Positions 46,146-57,197 of a stretch of DNA of 64,000 bases are shown piece after piece. A program made the position numbers and the translations under genes. The first letter of the stretch is position 1, and every line of letters begins with the position of its first letter. The stretch is from Antilocapra americana (Eukaryota; Chordata; Mammalia; Artiodactyla; Antilocapridae): contig ML662449.1 of assembly GCA_007570785.1 (NCBI GenBank), positions 11,594,822 through 11,658,821 on the forward strand, given 5' to 3'. The notes beneath the pieces were generated by a model. The model saw nothing but the letters and a program-made list of their open reading frames with translations. It ran no database searches and was not told the origin of the DNA.

Positions 46146-46461
46146 TTTCTTTATTTATTTAGTTATTTTTGGCTGTGCTGGGTCTTTGTTGCTTCACATG
46201 GGTTTTCTCTATTTGCAGTGAGCAGAGGCTACTCTCTAGTTGTGGTGTGCCAGTTTCTATTGCTTCCCTTGCTGTGGAGCACGGGCTCTAGGTCCTTGGG
46301 CTCAGTAATTTTGGTTCTCAGGCAACAGAGCGTGGGTTCAGTAGTTGTGGTACAAGGGCTCAATTGCTCCATGGCACATGGAATCTTCCTAGACCAGGGA
46401 TCGAACCCCTGTCCCCTGCATTGTAGGTGGACTCTTCACCACTGGACCACCAGGAAAGTCC
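46146..46461 (-). repeat. CHR-type SINE (long form)
   Basis: Complement of long CHR: TTTTTGGCTGTGCTGGGTCT to CCACTGGACCACCAGGAAAG. A 125-codon frame across it is repeat-derived. Confidence 0.92.
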
Positions 46462-46931
46462 TGTTGGTATCTACCAGTCCAGACTATTTTATTGTGATCC
46501 TTATCCAGTGCTAACCATGATCCCTTGCCCCTCAGTGAAAGACCCACCTTGAACCAGACTTTTAAAACTCAATAGATAGCCCAATTTGCCCTTACTCCTC
46601 TTTGAGATGCTACGAAGTCTGTCTAGATAGTGTCCTTCTTTAGTAAGAAATAAACTGAGTTTTGTCATAGCAACTCGTTGCCTTGGTGACGTTTGCAGGG
46701 AGGTATTTTTGATGCTAACATCCTATCAATGTACATATTTAGCACTTTTTTTTTCCTTGAAAATCTGCTATTAAATCCATGATGGAAATCAGTGATGCCT
46801 TAGCTTTGAGGAAATACAGTCATTGATTTATAGATCTCTCATGAGAATTTACATTCTTTGTAAGGGTATAGACCTGGTCAGTTTTGTTCTTTGGTTTATC
46901 TCTGAGTCAGAACAGAATAGATATTTAAGTA
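46462..46931. other. No gene or recognised repeat
   Basis: Single-copy-looking; nothing coding. Confidence 0.4.
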
Positions 46932-47520
46932 CACACTGCTATATTTAAATGGATAACCAACAAGGACCTACTATACAGCACATGGAACTCTGCTCAATGT
47001 TATGTGGCAGCCTGGATGGGATGGGGGTTGGGGGGAGGATGGATACATGTATTTGTATGGCTGAGTCCCTTCGCTGTTCACCTGAAACTATCACAACGTT
47101 GTTTATTAATTGGCTATACCCCAATATAGTTGATGGATAAGACTCATGAGGGTTCCTTGGACAGCAAGGAGATCAAACCAGTCAATCCTAAAGGAAATCA
47201 ACCCTGAATATTCATTGGAAGGACTGATGCTGATGCTGAAACTCCAGTACTTCAGCCGCCTGATGTGAGCTGAGTCATTGGTAAAGACTCTGATGCTGGC
47301 AAAGATTGAAGGCAAAAGGAGAAAAGGGCGGCAGAGGATGAGATAGATGGTTGGGTAGCATCACCAACTCAATACATGAACTTGGGCAGACCTCGAGGAA
47401 TAGTGTGGGACAGGGAGGCCTGACATGCTGTGGTCCATGGAGTCACAAAGAGTTGGACACCACTTAGCAACTGAACAACAATAATACCCTAATACAAAAT
47501 AAAAGTTTAAAAAATAGGTG
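46932..47520 (+). repeat. L1 3' end interrupted by BovB
   Basis: Forward L1 3' UTR (46932-47126) resumes with CAAAATAAAAGTTTAAAAAA-like tail at 47495-47520 after the BovB insertion. Confidence 0.9.
47127..47484 (+). repeat. BovB 3' fragment nested in L1
   Basis: Forward BovB end (AGGAAATCAACCCTGAATAT, CTGATGCTGGCAAAGATTGA, CAAAGAGTTGGACACCACTT). TACCCCAATA (47117-47126) and TACCCTAATA (47485-47494) form a one-mismatch TSD. Confidence 0.95.
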
Positions 47521-47929
47521 CTTAACATGCGATTGTTGAATCAATGAGTGGATCAAAGAATAGATGAGAGGCCAAGAGGGATTTCATGGGCAAAGGCAGC
47601 TCTTACTGATGAAACTTCCTGGCTAAGAGTCCTGTGGCGAAATGACCCAGAGAAGGTAACTCCACTTTCTTACCCTTCTCTAACCCAATTCCAGACACCA
47701 TCATGCAATCACACAGGACTTCGCCTGAAGTGCTGATGGTGACCTCATAGTGTCTTAACAGCTGCTTATCTGCTAGATCATCATTTTTATTTGCTCAGTT
47801 ACTTATGTAATATTGCCATTAGATGAAACAGAAGTTGTCCACTCAGGGTGCCATCGTTTGAAAAGTGAGTTATAAAAATGAGTTCCTTGCACATAATAGT
47901 GTCATGTGGCTTGGCTAATTGAAGAATGA
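47521..47929. other. No gene or recognised repeat
   Basis: Nothing coding; no clear repeat. Confidence 0.4.
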
Positions 47930-48545
47930 CCGGGAATAGAATATGGCATCCCAAAATATGCCACTTGGCATAAGGATTATTCTGAGCTGAAGGCAATAGA
48001 AAAGAAGCAGATTAAAAAAAAATTTCTTTACCCTCTCATAGTTGCCTAAAAGCAGAAGATAAATTTGTAAAGCTGTACCACTCTCTCCTCTCTACCTGGA
48101 ATGATAGAAGTTAATCATCAGAGACAATTCTAGACCCTTATCAGCCCAGACATGGCACCAGAGGAATCTAAATAACAAACATTGCTAATCAGTGCTTTTC
48201 TTGCATTATATATATATGTATGTATATATATATATATACACCCCATATACATACCCCCCCATATATATACCTTTCCATAACTTGCCACTGGTAGAAACTC
48301 AAAGTCCTTCCCCTTCCTCTTGAAACTTCTCTAAAAGTTTTTTATTCTTTTGTTAAAATGCTAACACTGTGTGAGTTACTCAGCTCTGAGTTACCATCTC
48401 TGAGTACGCCCATGTGTATGTACAATAAACATGTTAATAAACTTCTGTTTGTTTTTCTCTTGTTAATCTTTTATATGTCTAATTTATGGGGCACCGGCTA
48501 ATGAACCTAAAAAGATATTTTTGGCTCTACAAGAGTTGAGTTTCA
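47930..48545 (+). mobile_element. ERV LTR, class-I-like
   Basis: The 5' part (GGCATCCCAAAATATGCCAC, TGAGCTGAAGGCAATAGAA) and 3' part (CCATCTCTGAGTACGCCCAT, AATAAACTTCTG, TCTCTTGTTAATC, GGGGCACCGGCTAATGAACC) resemble MER/ERV1-class LTRs with an internal AATAAA signal. It carries a (TA)n/C-rich low-complexity stretch at 48208-48270. No internal viral gene was found next to it. Confidence 0.6.
48208..48270 (+). repeat. (TA)n-rich low-complexity tract
   Basis: Imperfect TATATATGTATGTATATATA run followed by CATATAC and C-runs inside the ERV LTR. Confidence 0.9.
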
Positions 48546-48793
48546 GCTGAAACCCGACTGATCCTGTGCAGAAGGTTATGCTGCTATGCCCATAGGTGGT
48601 GCCATGGCAGCAGCACTGGGACATGTTCCATAAGATGAGCCATCATTGAGATTTGTCAGCCAGTGTTGTAGTCGATAAAAGCCCGACACTGTCATATACG
48701 TAGTACAGAGTAAGTGACCAGAAGACCATGACTTGCTTTCCTATAGATCTAGAAACTTTACTCACTGTACATTTACTCAGCAATTAAACCAGC

Positions 48794-48988
48794 TTGGGCT
48801 TCTCTTGTGGCTCAGCTGGTAAAGGATCCACCTGCAATGCGGGAGACCTGGGCTTGATCCCTGGGTTGGGAAGATCCCCTGGAGAATGGAAAGGCTACCC
48901 ACTCCAGTATTCCGGCCTGGAGAATTCCATGGACTGTAGTCCATGGAGTCGCAAAGAGTTGTACACGACTGAGTGACTTTCACTTTAA
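48794..48988 (+). repeat. Bov-tA SINE
   Basis: GGGCTTCTCTTGTGGCTCAG head, TCCGGCCTGGAGAATTCCAT body, ends GAGTGACTTTCACTTT. Confidence 0.93.
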
Positions 48989-49708
48989 AACATCTTAGGC
49001 ACTGTGGAACGTGCTCTGAGAGACATGAATATTTTTTGAAGGACGCATTAAACACCTTTGTCCTGAATACATTCTTTTATGGAGAAAGATGAGCAATATC
49101 CGTGTTCAGTATAATTGACCATTTGTTAAACTATATTTATTGATTTTACAAACAAGTCAAACACTAGGTATTTATAGAAAATCTGTTTACAGGCTAAGCC
49201 CTGGAGACACAAAGAAGTTTTACAGTCCTCAAGAAGCATACATGGAAGGGAAACCAACAAAATACCCAGGCCAACAGAATTGTGAAGGGCTCAGTGCTAT
49301 TGGTAGTGGAAGCTCAGAGGAGAGAGAGATCCTTTCCCACTGGATGGTCAAAAGGGACTTCCTGAAGAGAAAGGGGACTTTAAATTGCATCATTAGAAGG
49401 GGTATGACTTAGAGGAATGGGGAAAGGCGGTGTACCTCTGGGTTAGATGCTAGAGAGGGAAACTTCAGAAGGAGTTGACATTTTTGAGATCTCCTCCATA
49501 GCAGGCACTTTCACAAACATTGCCTTCATTTAATCACCTCAAAAAATGTGGAGGACAGTGATGACAATGAAGTCTCTGCTCTCAAGGGTACAAGTTTTAT
49601 GCTTAAAACAATTAGAAAACAATAGAAGCTGTTAGAGAAGAAAATACTAGACTGAATATAATCAAGTGTAGTTTAGCTCTTAATTTGCTAGTGGATTTCC
49701 GGAATAGA
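48989..49708. other. Unassigned DNA with possible L2 trace
   Basis: A 90-codon forward frame (49140-49412) begins in L2/MIR-like sequence (CAGGCTAAGCCCTGGAGACA) and is not called as a gene. Confidence 0.4.
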
Positions 49709-49709
49709 T

Positions 49710-49908
49710 TGAGGCTTCCCTGGTGGCTTAGATGGTGAAGAATCTGCCTGCAATGCAGGAAACTCGGGTTCGATCCCTAGATCAGGAAGATTCCCTGGAG
49801 AAGGGAATGGTATTCTTGCCTGAAGAATTCCATGGACAGAGGAGCCTGGTGGACTACAGTCCATGGAGTCCCAAAGAGTTGGCCATGAGTGACTAACAGT
49901 AACACTTT
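49710..49908 (+). repeat. Bov-tA SINE
   Basis: GGCTTCCCTGGTGGCTTAGA head. A short internal deletion removes the GGCAACCCACTCC part near 49810. Confidence 0.93.
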
Positions 49909-50462
49909 TCTGGTTTTAGTAACTGAGTCCAGAAGCTGGCCTGATTGAGATCAGGTCTGTACCTGAGAACTGGAGAAGGTCAGGCCGTTGGAGGTATGCT
50001 CTATTGGAGGTCCAGGTTGACTAGCTGAGAGCCCTTTGTCATCCTGCGCCTTGCATATCTGGTATTGCTCTGAGAACTATTTAGGGAACTTTCAATCTGA
50101 TTTTATTCAACACACCTCTGGCTTGCCCTACTGATTGCTGAACACTGTGGTGGCCTTGGCAGCACAGAAATATTACAAATTGGAGACAACTTCACAGGAG
50201 GTAGAAATCAAGGAACTAGACATTCAGAGAGAGTTCTTTTGAGAGAGTCAAAGCCCTGGAAGCTTGTTATCCATGGCAGGCATAGTATACTGTAGCCAGT
50301 CTCTTCCTTCGCCCTTTCTTCCTGCTGACCATGCCTGTAGATAGGAGTTTCTTATCTGTTATGCTTCAGGGCATTGTACCTCTTTCTGGGAAGATGAACG
50401 GAACTTTATTTTCAGCTGAAGAAAAAAAGCAAAAAAGATTTAAGTAATCCTAGATGATTCTA
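49909..50462. other. No gene or recognised repeat
   Basis: Nothing coding is seen. Confidence 0.4.
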
Positions 50463-50680
50463 AGGGCTTCCCTGATGGCTCGGTGGTAAAGAATCTGCCT
50501 GCCAAGCAGGAGACACAGGTTCTATCCCTGGGTCAGGAAGATCCCTTAGAAAAGAAAATAGCACCCCGCTCCAGCATTCTTGTCTGGGAAGTCCCATGGA
50601 CAGAGGAGCCTGGTGGGCTACAGTTCATGAGATTGCAAAGAGTCTTACATGACTGAGCAACTAAACAGCCGCAGCAGCAT
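50463..50680 (+). repeat. Bov-tA SINE
   Basis: GGGCTTCCCTGATGGCTCGG to GCAACTAAACAGCCGCAGCA. Confidence 0.93.
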
Positions 50681-50734
50681 TTACTAATAAGGCAGTGCTT
50701 TCCTGAGGACGCAATCAATGAATATGTTGGATAT

Positions 50735-50840
50735 TTGTTGGATATAAAGTACTATGCTATGTGCTGGTGGGAAGGGATACAGAGTTTGACAAGGTGTGGT
50801 CCCTCCTCTCATGGAGCTCATAGTCCAGCTGCAAAAACAA
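50735..50840. repeat. L2/MIR-like fragment
   Basis: CTATGTGCTGGTGGGAAGGG followed by CTCATGGAGCTCATAGTCCA matches a common L2/MIR-class segment. Confidence 0.5.
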
Positions 50841-51015
50841 AACATATACATAAAATATTATAACTAATGATATGTATTGCTGTGCAACTGAACTTTCCAT
50901 GAGGATGGAAATGTTCTACAATGCACATTGTCTAATAAAGTAGACATGAGTCACAGGCAGCTGTTAAGCATTTGAAATGTAGATAGGGCAACTGAACTGA
51001 ATTTTTAACTTACTT

Positions 51016-51642
51016 AATTTTTAAAAAATTAAATTAAATTAAATTAAATTATTTTATTTTTAGTTGCACTGGGTCTTCATTGCTGTGTGCAAGTTGCAGT
51101 GAGAAGGTGCTTCTCATTGCAGTGACTTCTCTTGCCAAGCATGGACTCTAGGCGAGAGGACTCAGTAGTTGCTGCTCATGGGCTCTACAGCATGGGCTCA
51201 ATAGTTGTGATGCACAGGCTTAGTTTCACTGTGGCATGTGGAATCTTCCTGGACCAGGGATTGAACCCATGTCCCCTTTATTGGCAAGCACATTCTCATC
51301 CACTGTGCCATCTGGGTAGCTCAGCTGGAAAAGAATCTGCCTTCCAGATAGGAGACCCTGGTTTGATCCCTAGGCTGGGAAATACCCCTGGAGAAGGGAT
51401 AGGCTACCCACTCCAGTATTCTTGGGCTTCCCTGTGTGGCTAAGATGGTAAAGAATCTGCCTGCAATGAGGAAGATCTGGGTTTGATCCCTGGGTTGGGA
51501 AGATCCCCTGGAGAAGGGCTTGGCAACCCACTCCAGTATTCTTGCCTGGAGATTCCCCATGGACAGAGGAGCCCGGCAGGCTACAGTTCATGGGGTCAGG
51601 CACGACTAAGCATAACATAGCACAGTGCCACCACGAAAGTCC
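51016..51642 (-). repeat. CHR-type SINE (long form), split by a SINE dimer
   Basis: Complement of long CHR (51016-51311), with the last head bases at 51625-51642. The TSD TAACTTACTT is exact at 51006-51015 and 51643-51652. Confidence 0.92.
51312..51624 (+). repeat. Dimeric Bov-tA SINE nested in CHR
   Basis: First head fragment 51312-51423 joined to a second full Bov-tA at 51424 via ACTCCAGTATTCTTGGGCTT, the same join as at 24224. Inserted in the head of the CHR SINE. Confidence 0.9.
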
Positions 51643-51654
51643 TAACTTACTTTT

Positions 51655-51864
51655 TTCTTTAAGTATATTTATTTACTTATTTGGCTGTGCTGGGTCTTAG
51701 TGGCATGATCCTTGATCTTTGTTGGCACGTACAGGATCTGTAGTTGTGGAATTCGAACTCTTAGTTGTGACGTGTGGGATTTAGTTCCCCTAGCAGAGAT
51801 TGAATCTGGGTCCTCCTGCATTGGGAGCACAGAGTCTTAGATACTCGATCAACAAGGAAGTTCC
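51655..51864 (-). repeat. CHR-type SINE, second insertion at same target
   Basis: Complement of CHR (CTTATTTGGCTGTGCTGGGT to GATCAACAAGGAAGTTCC). Exact TSD AACTTACTTTT at 51644-51654 and 51865-51875, overlapping the TSD of the neighbouring CHR. Confidence 0.92.
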
Positions 51865-52091
51865 AACTTACTTTTAATTATTTTAAACAACCATATGTGG
51901 ATCATGGGTTCTGAATTGGTTAGCTTTGTATGAGGCATTATGAAAGCACTAAAAAAAGGAGCTGAGGTGAACAAGAGGGCAAAGGTTAACCCCCTTTAGG
52001 TTGATGTGAACAGGAAAGGCTTCCAGGAAGGGATGTGGTTATAGTTGGGTCCTAGGAATATACAGAATTCCGATACAAGAATAAGAAGTTA

Positions 52092-52858
52092 TTAGGTTGG
52101 TGCAAAAGCAATTGTGCTTTTGCATTGTTGAAATTAGCTATTTGATATTGGGATACATTCCTAAATAAATGTGGTTATATCATTTTAACACACATTTTTC
52201 ACTCTATGTTTTTTGCTAATGATGTAGTACTATTCATTGTATATATATTTTTTACACTGTGGAAATGGTAGACAAAAAACAAATACGAGTGATTTTTTTT
52301 TTATTCGAGTTCAAAATGGGTTGTAAAGCAGTGGAGATAACTCGCAACATCAACAACGCATTTGGCCCAGAAACTGCTAATGAACATTCGGTGCAGTGGT
52401 GGTTTGAGTTTTGCAAAGGAGACAAGAGTCTTGAAGATGAGAAGCAAAGTAGCAGGCCATCGGAAGGTGACAACAATCAATAGAGAGTAATCACTGAAGC
52501 TGATCCTCTTACAACTATAGGAGAAGTTGCTGAAGAACTCAAGTTCTACAATTCCACAGCCATTTGGCATTTGAAGCAAATTGGAAAGGTGAAAAAACTC
52601 ATTAAGTAGATGCTTCACAAACTGATTGCAAATTTTAAAAAACATCATCATTTTGAAGTGTCGTCTCCTTTTATTCTACACAATAACAATGAACCATTTC
52701 TTGATTGGGTTGTGACATGCAACGAAAAGTGGATTTTCCACAACAGCCATTGATGACCAGCTCAGTGGTCAGACTGAAAAAAAGCTTCAGGGCACTTTCC
52801 AAAGCCAAACTTACACCAAGAAGGTCATAGTCACTGTTTGGTGGTGTGCTGCCCATCA
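52092..52858 (+). mobile_element. mariner (Tc1/mariner) element, 3'-truncated, dead transposase
   Basis: Starts at a TA (52090-52091) with terminal repeat TTAGGTTGGTGCAAAAGCAA. A decayed Hsmar1-like transposase reading follows from 52259: helix-turn-helix part (ITRNINNAFGPETANEHSVQ, then SLEDE), stopped at TAG 52481-52483. Later pieces in the original phase are recognisable up to GTTTGGTGGTG (52837-52847). The first catalytic Asp of the DD34D triad (TCDEKW) is changed to Asn (TCNEKW, 52718-52735). The 3' half and right terminal repeat are missing. Inactive fossil. Confidence 0.9.
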
Positions 52859-52859
52859 G

Positions 52860-52966
52860 ACAGGGATACTGGAGTGAGTAGCCAGTCCCTTCTCCAGGGA
52901 ACCTTCCTGATCCAGGACTTGGACGCGTGTCTCCTGCATTGCTGGCAGATTCTTTATCATCTGCTG
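52860..52966 (-). repeat. Bov-tA SINE fragment abutting mariner
   Basis: Complement of Bov-tA head and half body (GATACTGGAGTGAGTAGCCA to TGGCAGATTCTTTATCATCT), followed by (TG)7 at 52963-52978. It marks where the mariner is broken. Confidence 0.8.
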
Positions 52967-53266
52967 TGTGTGTGTGTGCTTTTCAGAAGGGGGGCAATTT
53001 CTGGTAGTTCTAGTACTTCCACACCAGGGCAACTTTAACTCTGCGCTCCAGTCACATAGCACTGCCTGTCTTCCTCCTTCTCTACATTACTCCAAGCCCC
53101 TTTTCTCCTGTTCTCTGACTTGGCTGGGACCTTGTTCCCAAGTTGTCTGTTAAACTGGGTATCTCTGGACCACTTTAAGCCCCTCAACTTCCCTTCACAC
53201 CTTCAGATTCTATCTTCTCTTCTCTGGAATTGCCCCTCCCGGTCTATAGAACATATCATCTCTCTC

Positions 53267-53580
53267 TTTTAAAAATTTATTTTATTGAAATATAGTTGAT
53301 TTACAATGCTGTGTTTATTTCTGCTGTATAGCAAAATTCAGATATACAATGATTCATACATATATATATATATCTTTCATATTCTTTTCCATGGTGGTTT
53401 ATTACAGATGGTGAATATAGTTCCCTGTGCTACACAGTAGGACTATTCTATATATAATAGTTTGCATCTGCTAATCCCAAATCCCCAAATCCATCCTCCC
53501 CCTACTCCCCACCCGTTGTCAACCACAAGTCTATTCTCTATGTCTGAGTCTGTTTCTGTTATAAAGAACACATCTCTTTC
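53267..53580 (-). repeat. Artiodactyl L1 3' end
   Basis: Complement of L1 3' UTR (TTTTATTGAAATATAGTTGA, GTTCCCTGTGCTACACAGTA, TGTCTGAGTCTGTTTCTGTT). Confidence 0.85.
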
Positions 53581-53589
53581 CTAAATGAA

Positions 53590-54435
53590 TCTACCTTTTA
53601 ACTAATCTCCCTACCTCCAGTCTCCATGGAACTCCAGAGTGCTCCCTTTAGAATACTGTGGTAGTCTCCTTACTTTCCTTCTTGAAAACTTTTTTGGTTC
53701 TCCATTGCCTAGTGAGAAGGTTGAAATTCTTTAGCAGGTATTTGGAGCTCCCCACCATCTCACTTTAATCTAAATATTGCCCACATCATCTCCATGGAAC
53801 CTATGACTACCATTCCCTAAACACATGGGTGTTTTCACATTTCTAGGCTTGTGCTCACTTTCTTTTGTCAATCTGGTATAAATGGCTCCCCCTCCCTCAT
53901 CTCTGCCAATGATTAAAATTTTATTCTATTTCAAGGCTTAATTCAAATATCACCTCCTTCATGAAAGCATTCCCAATAGTTTGAGTTGAAATTATTTCCC
54001 TCCTCTGTACTTCCATCCCATATCATTTTTGAAGGTCGGGTTCGTAATCTGGGTATAATTTATACACTATCAAATTCACCCCTCCTAGGTGTATAGTTCT
54101 ACGAGTTTTGACAAGGCATATACAGTTGAGTAATGAACCATCACCACAACGAAGCAATAGAGTCTTTCCATCAAACCCCAAAGTTCCTTTGCGTCTCCTT
54201 GTGAACAACTCCCTCCTCCCATTCCCAGTTCCTGGCAGTCACTGATCTGATTTCTGTCCCTATACACATTGATTGTATCATTTAAATTTATTTTTGCCTT
54301 TCCCCCTCCAAGCCTTGTTTATATACACATCTTTCTTTGAATAGGTTGTTATCTCACAGAGAACGGTAATCATTCACTTTTGTATTCTTTATGGTTCCAA
54401 GCATATTTATTACATGGCAGGTCATAAATATTTAA
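53590..54435 (+). repeat. L2 LINE interrupted by an old L1
   Basis: Forward L2 (53590-54015: CATCTCCATGGAACCTATGA, TCAAATATCACCTCCTTCAT) and its 3' end (54275-54435: ACATGGCAGGTCATAAATAT). In between, 54020-54275 is the complement of an old L1 3' part. Confidence 0.6.
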
Positions 54436-54498
54436 TAAAAGAAAAAGGGAAGAAAAGGAAAATAAAGAAAGGAAGGAAAAAAGGAAGAAAAGAGCGAG
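54436..54498 (+). repeat. Purine-rich low-complexity tract
   Basis: About 60 nearly pure A/G bases of GGAA/GAAA type directly after the L2 end. Confidence 0.95.
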
Positions 54499-54639
54499 CC
54501 AAATAGCAAATGGACATACAGCCCTAGGAGAGTTAACAACAGGGCAACCAACAGGGCTCATGCTAGTTTAATGAATTATTGAGTTATTAATTTGAACGAT
54601 AAAAGTAGCTACTGTTAAACACCTCATATAAAATATATT

Positions 54640-54862
54640 GGGACTCCCCTGGTGATCCAGTGGCTAAGGATCAGCCTTGCAATGCAGGGGACGTGGGTTC
54701 AATACCCAGTGAGGAAACTAAGATCCCATGTGCCACAGGGCAACTAAGCCCAGTGCTGCAACTACTGAGTGGACATGCTCTGGAGCCTACATGTCACAGC
54801 TCAAGAAGCCTGCGTGCCGCAGATGAGATCTGATGCAGCCAAAAATCAACCAATCAAATATT
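54640..54862 (+). repeat. CHR-type SINE (long form)
   Basis: GGACTCCCCTGGTGATCCAG head to GATGCAGCCAAAAATCAACC tail. Exact 10-base TSD AAAATATATT at 54630-54639 and 54863-54872. Confidence 0.93.
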
Positions 54863-54945
54863 AAAATATATTAAGGTTTAAATCAACAAAACTGACACTT
54901 TTGGGGGAAGGAAGTCAATGTAAATGACATGCAAAGTGTAGTATG

Positions 54946-55153
54946 GGTTTCCCTTGTAGCACAGTTGGTAAAGAACCCACCTACAATGCAGGAGATCCAG
55001 GTTGGATTCCTGGTTTGGGAAGAACCCCTGGAGGAAGAAATGGCAACCCACACCAGTATTCTTGCCTGGAGAATCCCATGGACAGAGGAGCCTGGCAGGC
55101 TACAGTCCATGGGGTTGCAAGAGTTGGACTCGACTTAGCAAGTAAACCACCAC
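54946..55153 (+). repeat. Bov-tA SINE
   Basis: GGGTTTCCCTTGTAGCACAG head, complete body with AACCCACACCAGTATTCTTG. Confidence 0.94.
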
Positions 55154-55423
55154 CGTGGGGTGGGAAATGTCTACACACCACTGCCTCTAAGCTCCTTGCA
55201 TTCTATTAATACATCACAACTAGGATATAAAGCATTCTGTCTTTGGTATACAGCAGGTATATTTGAAACTTTCAGGGAGAAAGGTAGTCACTATTTATCA
55301 AGTATCCTCAAAGTCACTGTACTATATGCTTTATAATGTTTTAATTCTCACAACTACTCTCTCACTTAGGTTAAAAGTTATAGGTTATTTGTTGGGAAAG
55401 GAATAAATAATTAAAGTATAGCC

Positions 55424-55605
55424 AGGTGGTTCAGTGGTAAAGAATCAGGAGATGTGGGTTTGATCCCTGGGTCTGGAAGATTCCCTGAAATAGGAATCTG
55501 CAACCAGTATTCTTGCCTGTGAAATTCCATGGACAGAGGAGCTTGGTGGATTCCACGGGGTCACAAAGAGCCAGACATGACTTGGAGACTAAATAACAAC
55601 AATAA
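55424..55605 (+). repeat. Bov-tA SINE, deleted
   Basis: CAGGTGGTTCAGTGGTAAAG near the start, with internal deletions (the GAATCAGGAGATGTGGG join) and tail AACAACAATAATA. The last ruminant SINE before the RAB1A promoter. Confidence 0.9.
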
Positions 55606-56660
55606 TATTATGGGTATACCTCCAAGGAGGGGAACAGGTTAAATTTTTTATCTTTGGCTCAGGATGAATTCTTCAGAGGTTTTCTGAGTTTTTCTTATGT
55701 GCAGTCACAATAAGCAGGAAGAGATGACAGTCTAGGATAAAATACACTTTTTGATGACTATCATTGATCCATTCAGGGTATTTTCTTGATGTGTTGATCA
55801 CATTCATTTCAGAAGCCAACATGATAAAAAGGAATTCTAGCGAACAGTTTGATGAGGTGGTCAACTAAAGCACATGTGTTGTATTTGTGTGCTAAACGGG
55901 TACAGTGGGTAAACAGGTAGAAACAAAAACTACTTTCCTTCCATATTTTGATGTTATGGAAATTTAAAGTGATCTTGCAATCAGTCTTTGAAGATAATTT
56001 TCTTGGTTCTAAGAACAAGTTGGAAGATAAACTTTGACCAGTGTATTATACCATGCCCTTTGTAATTAAGTAACTCAAGATAAAATGTTAAAGTTCAGTG
56101 AAGATTTCAATTCCTGAGCTGATTAAAAAGAGCTGTTAATATGGTTTTTAAAAAATGTGTTCATGTTACTTCTGGAGTTTCCAGGCATTATACAGTAATG
56201 ATCTGCACTATCGCTTATTACTTTCCAATCTTGTAGAACGTCTCAGAATTAAAGAGCAACTAAAAATAAGTACATTTCAACCCGAAGGCTGCAACCAGGG
56301 CAGGAAGAGTACTAATTTTTGTTTGGCTCAGGGTTGTGTCCTTTCCACGCAATGCGGAGGCACCGAAAGGTGTGGGGTAAGAGATGGAAATGTTTCAGGA
56401 AGATAAATCTGGATGTGAGTACAAATGGCTTGGGGCAGAGCAGAGGCAGAGGCAGATAGTCCACTCGGAGACTGCTGCAATATCCAGGCGGAGGTGATCA
56501 GAGCAGGGCTGGAAAGGGAACAGTAAGAAATCAAAAAATAAAATGGTCGTGCCAACACTGGTCTATGACCAGATCCAGTGACGTTGGGTGAGTGAGGAAG
56601 AGAACGGAAAAGAAAGGCTCCGTGTTTTCCAGGGACTTAAAGTTTTCCGCAGAGGCCCAT
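55606..56660. other. Repeat-free region upstream of RAB1A promoter
   Basis: No repeat recognised and no domain-bearing frame. It grades into the CpG island at about 56.66 kb. Confidence 0.5.
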
Positions 56661-56974
56661 CGAGTCTTCTTCCATCTTTAGAGCGGACATCCTGGGACCA
56701 GCGGGGAAGCTCAAGCCTGAAGTAGGTCAGACCAGCAAAAAGCACACAGGAGCCGAGACGCCCAGTTCCCCTTCCTTCCGTCTAAGCTCTCAGGCGGTCC
56801 CCCCGGGCTCCAACCCCTCTCTCCCCAGCCCGCAGGGTCCCGGGATCCCCACCCCCTTCTTCCGCCAGCTGCCGGCACCGCCCTCTGTCCCTCCCCTCCC
56901 CCTCCCCTGTGGTGCGCTGACTCGCCCGGCTGCCACGTCTCACTGATGACATCACCAGGGCCGCTCGGCCTTAG

Positions 56975-56979
56975 CCAAT
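56975..56979 (+). promoter_or_regulatory. CCAAT box
   Basis: CCAAT in the forward orientation within the CpG island, about 300 bases upstream of the likely start and 20 bases downstream of the CRE-like TGACATCA. It is a plausible NF-Y site, though farther upstream than the typical -60 to -100. Confidence 0.45.
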
Positions 56980-57022
56980 CCGCTAGGGGGAGTCCGAGCG
57001 AAGTCCTAGCCAGCAAGTCAGC

Positions 57023-57075
57023 GGGGAGGGGAGCAGGGAGGGGCGGAGGGGGGCGGCTGAGAGAGGGGGGTATGG
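57023..57075 (+). other. G-quadruplex-capable G-rich tract
   Basis: Many runs of 3-6 G separated by 1-4 bases (GGGGAGGGGAGCAGGGAGGG and beyond), upstream of the likely TSS on the coding strand. Confidence 0.75.
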
Positions 57076-57197
57076 GGCGAGCGACAACCCCTCAAGTACG
57101 CGTGCGCCAGAAACGCGGGGCTTGGCGGGAAGCTGAGTCCAGGTCTTGGCGCTACACCGTGGTTCCCCAGCGCCCGCAGCCGCGCTCGGAACTTTCT

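Noticed and set aside
49710..49908. tRNA-like heads of SINEs as tRNA genes
   Set aside because: Bov-tA and CHR heads derive from tRNA but lack an intact cloverleaf, and each is followed by SINE body sequence. No true tRNA gene was found in the window.
52259..52483. 74-codon forward frame as a possible host gene
   Set aside because: It is the decayed N-terminal part of a mariner transposase, followed by stops, a catalytic substitution and loss of the 3' half. No sign of domestication.
1..56600. Exons of an upstream neighbour gene (human order suggests ACTR2 beyond RAB1A's 5' side)
   Set aside because: No recognisable exon with splice sites was found on either strand. The neighbour presumably lies outside the window.
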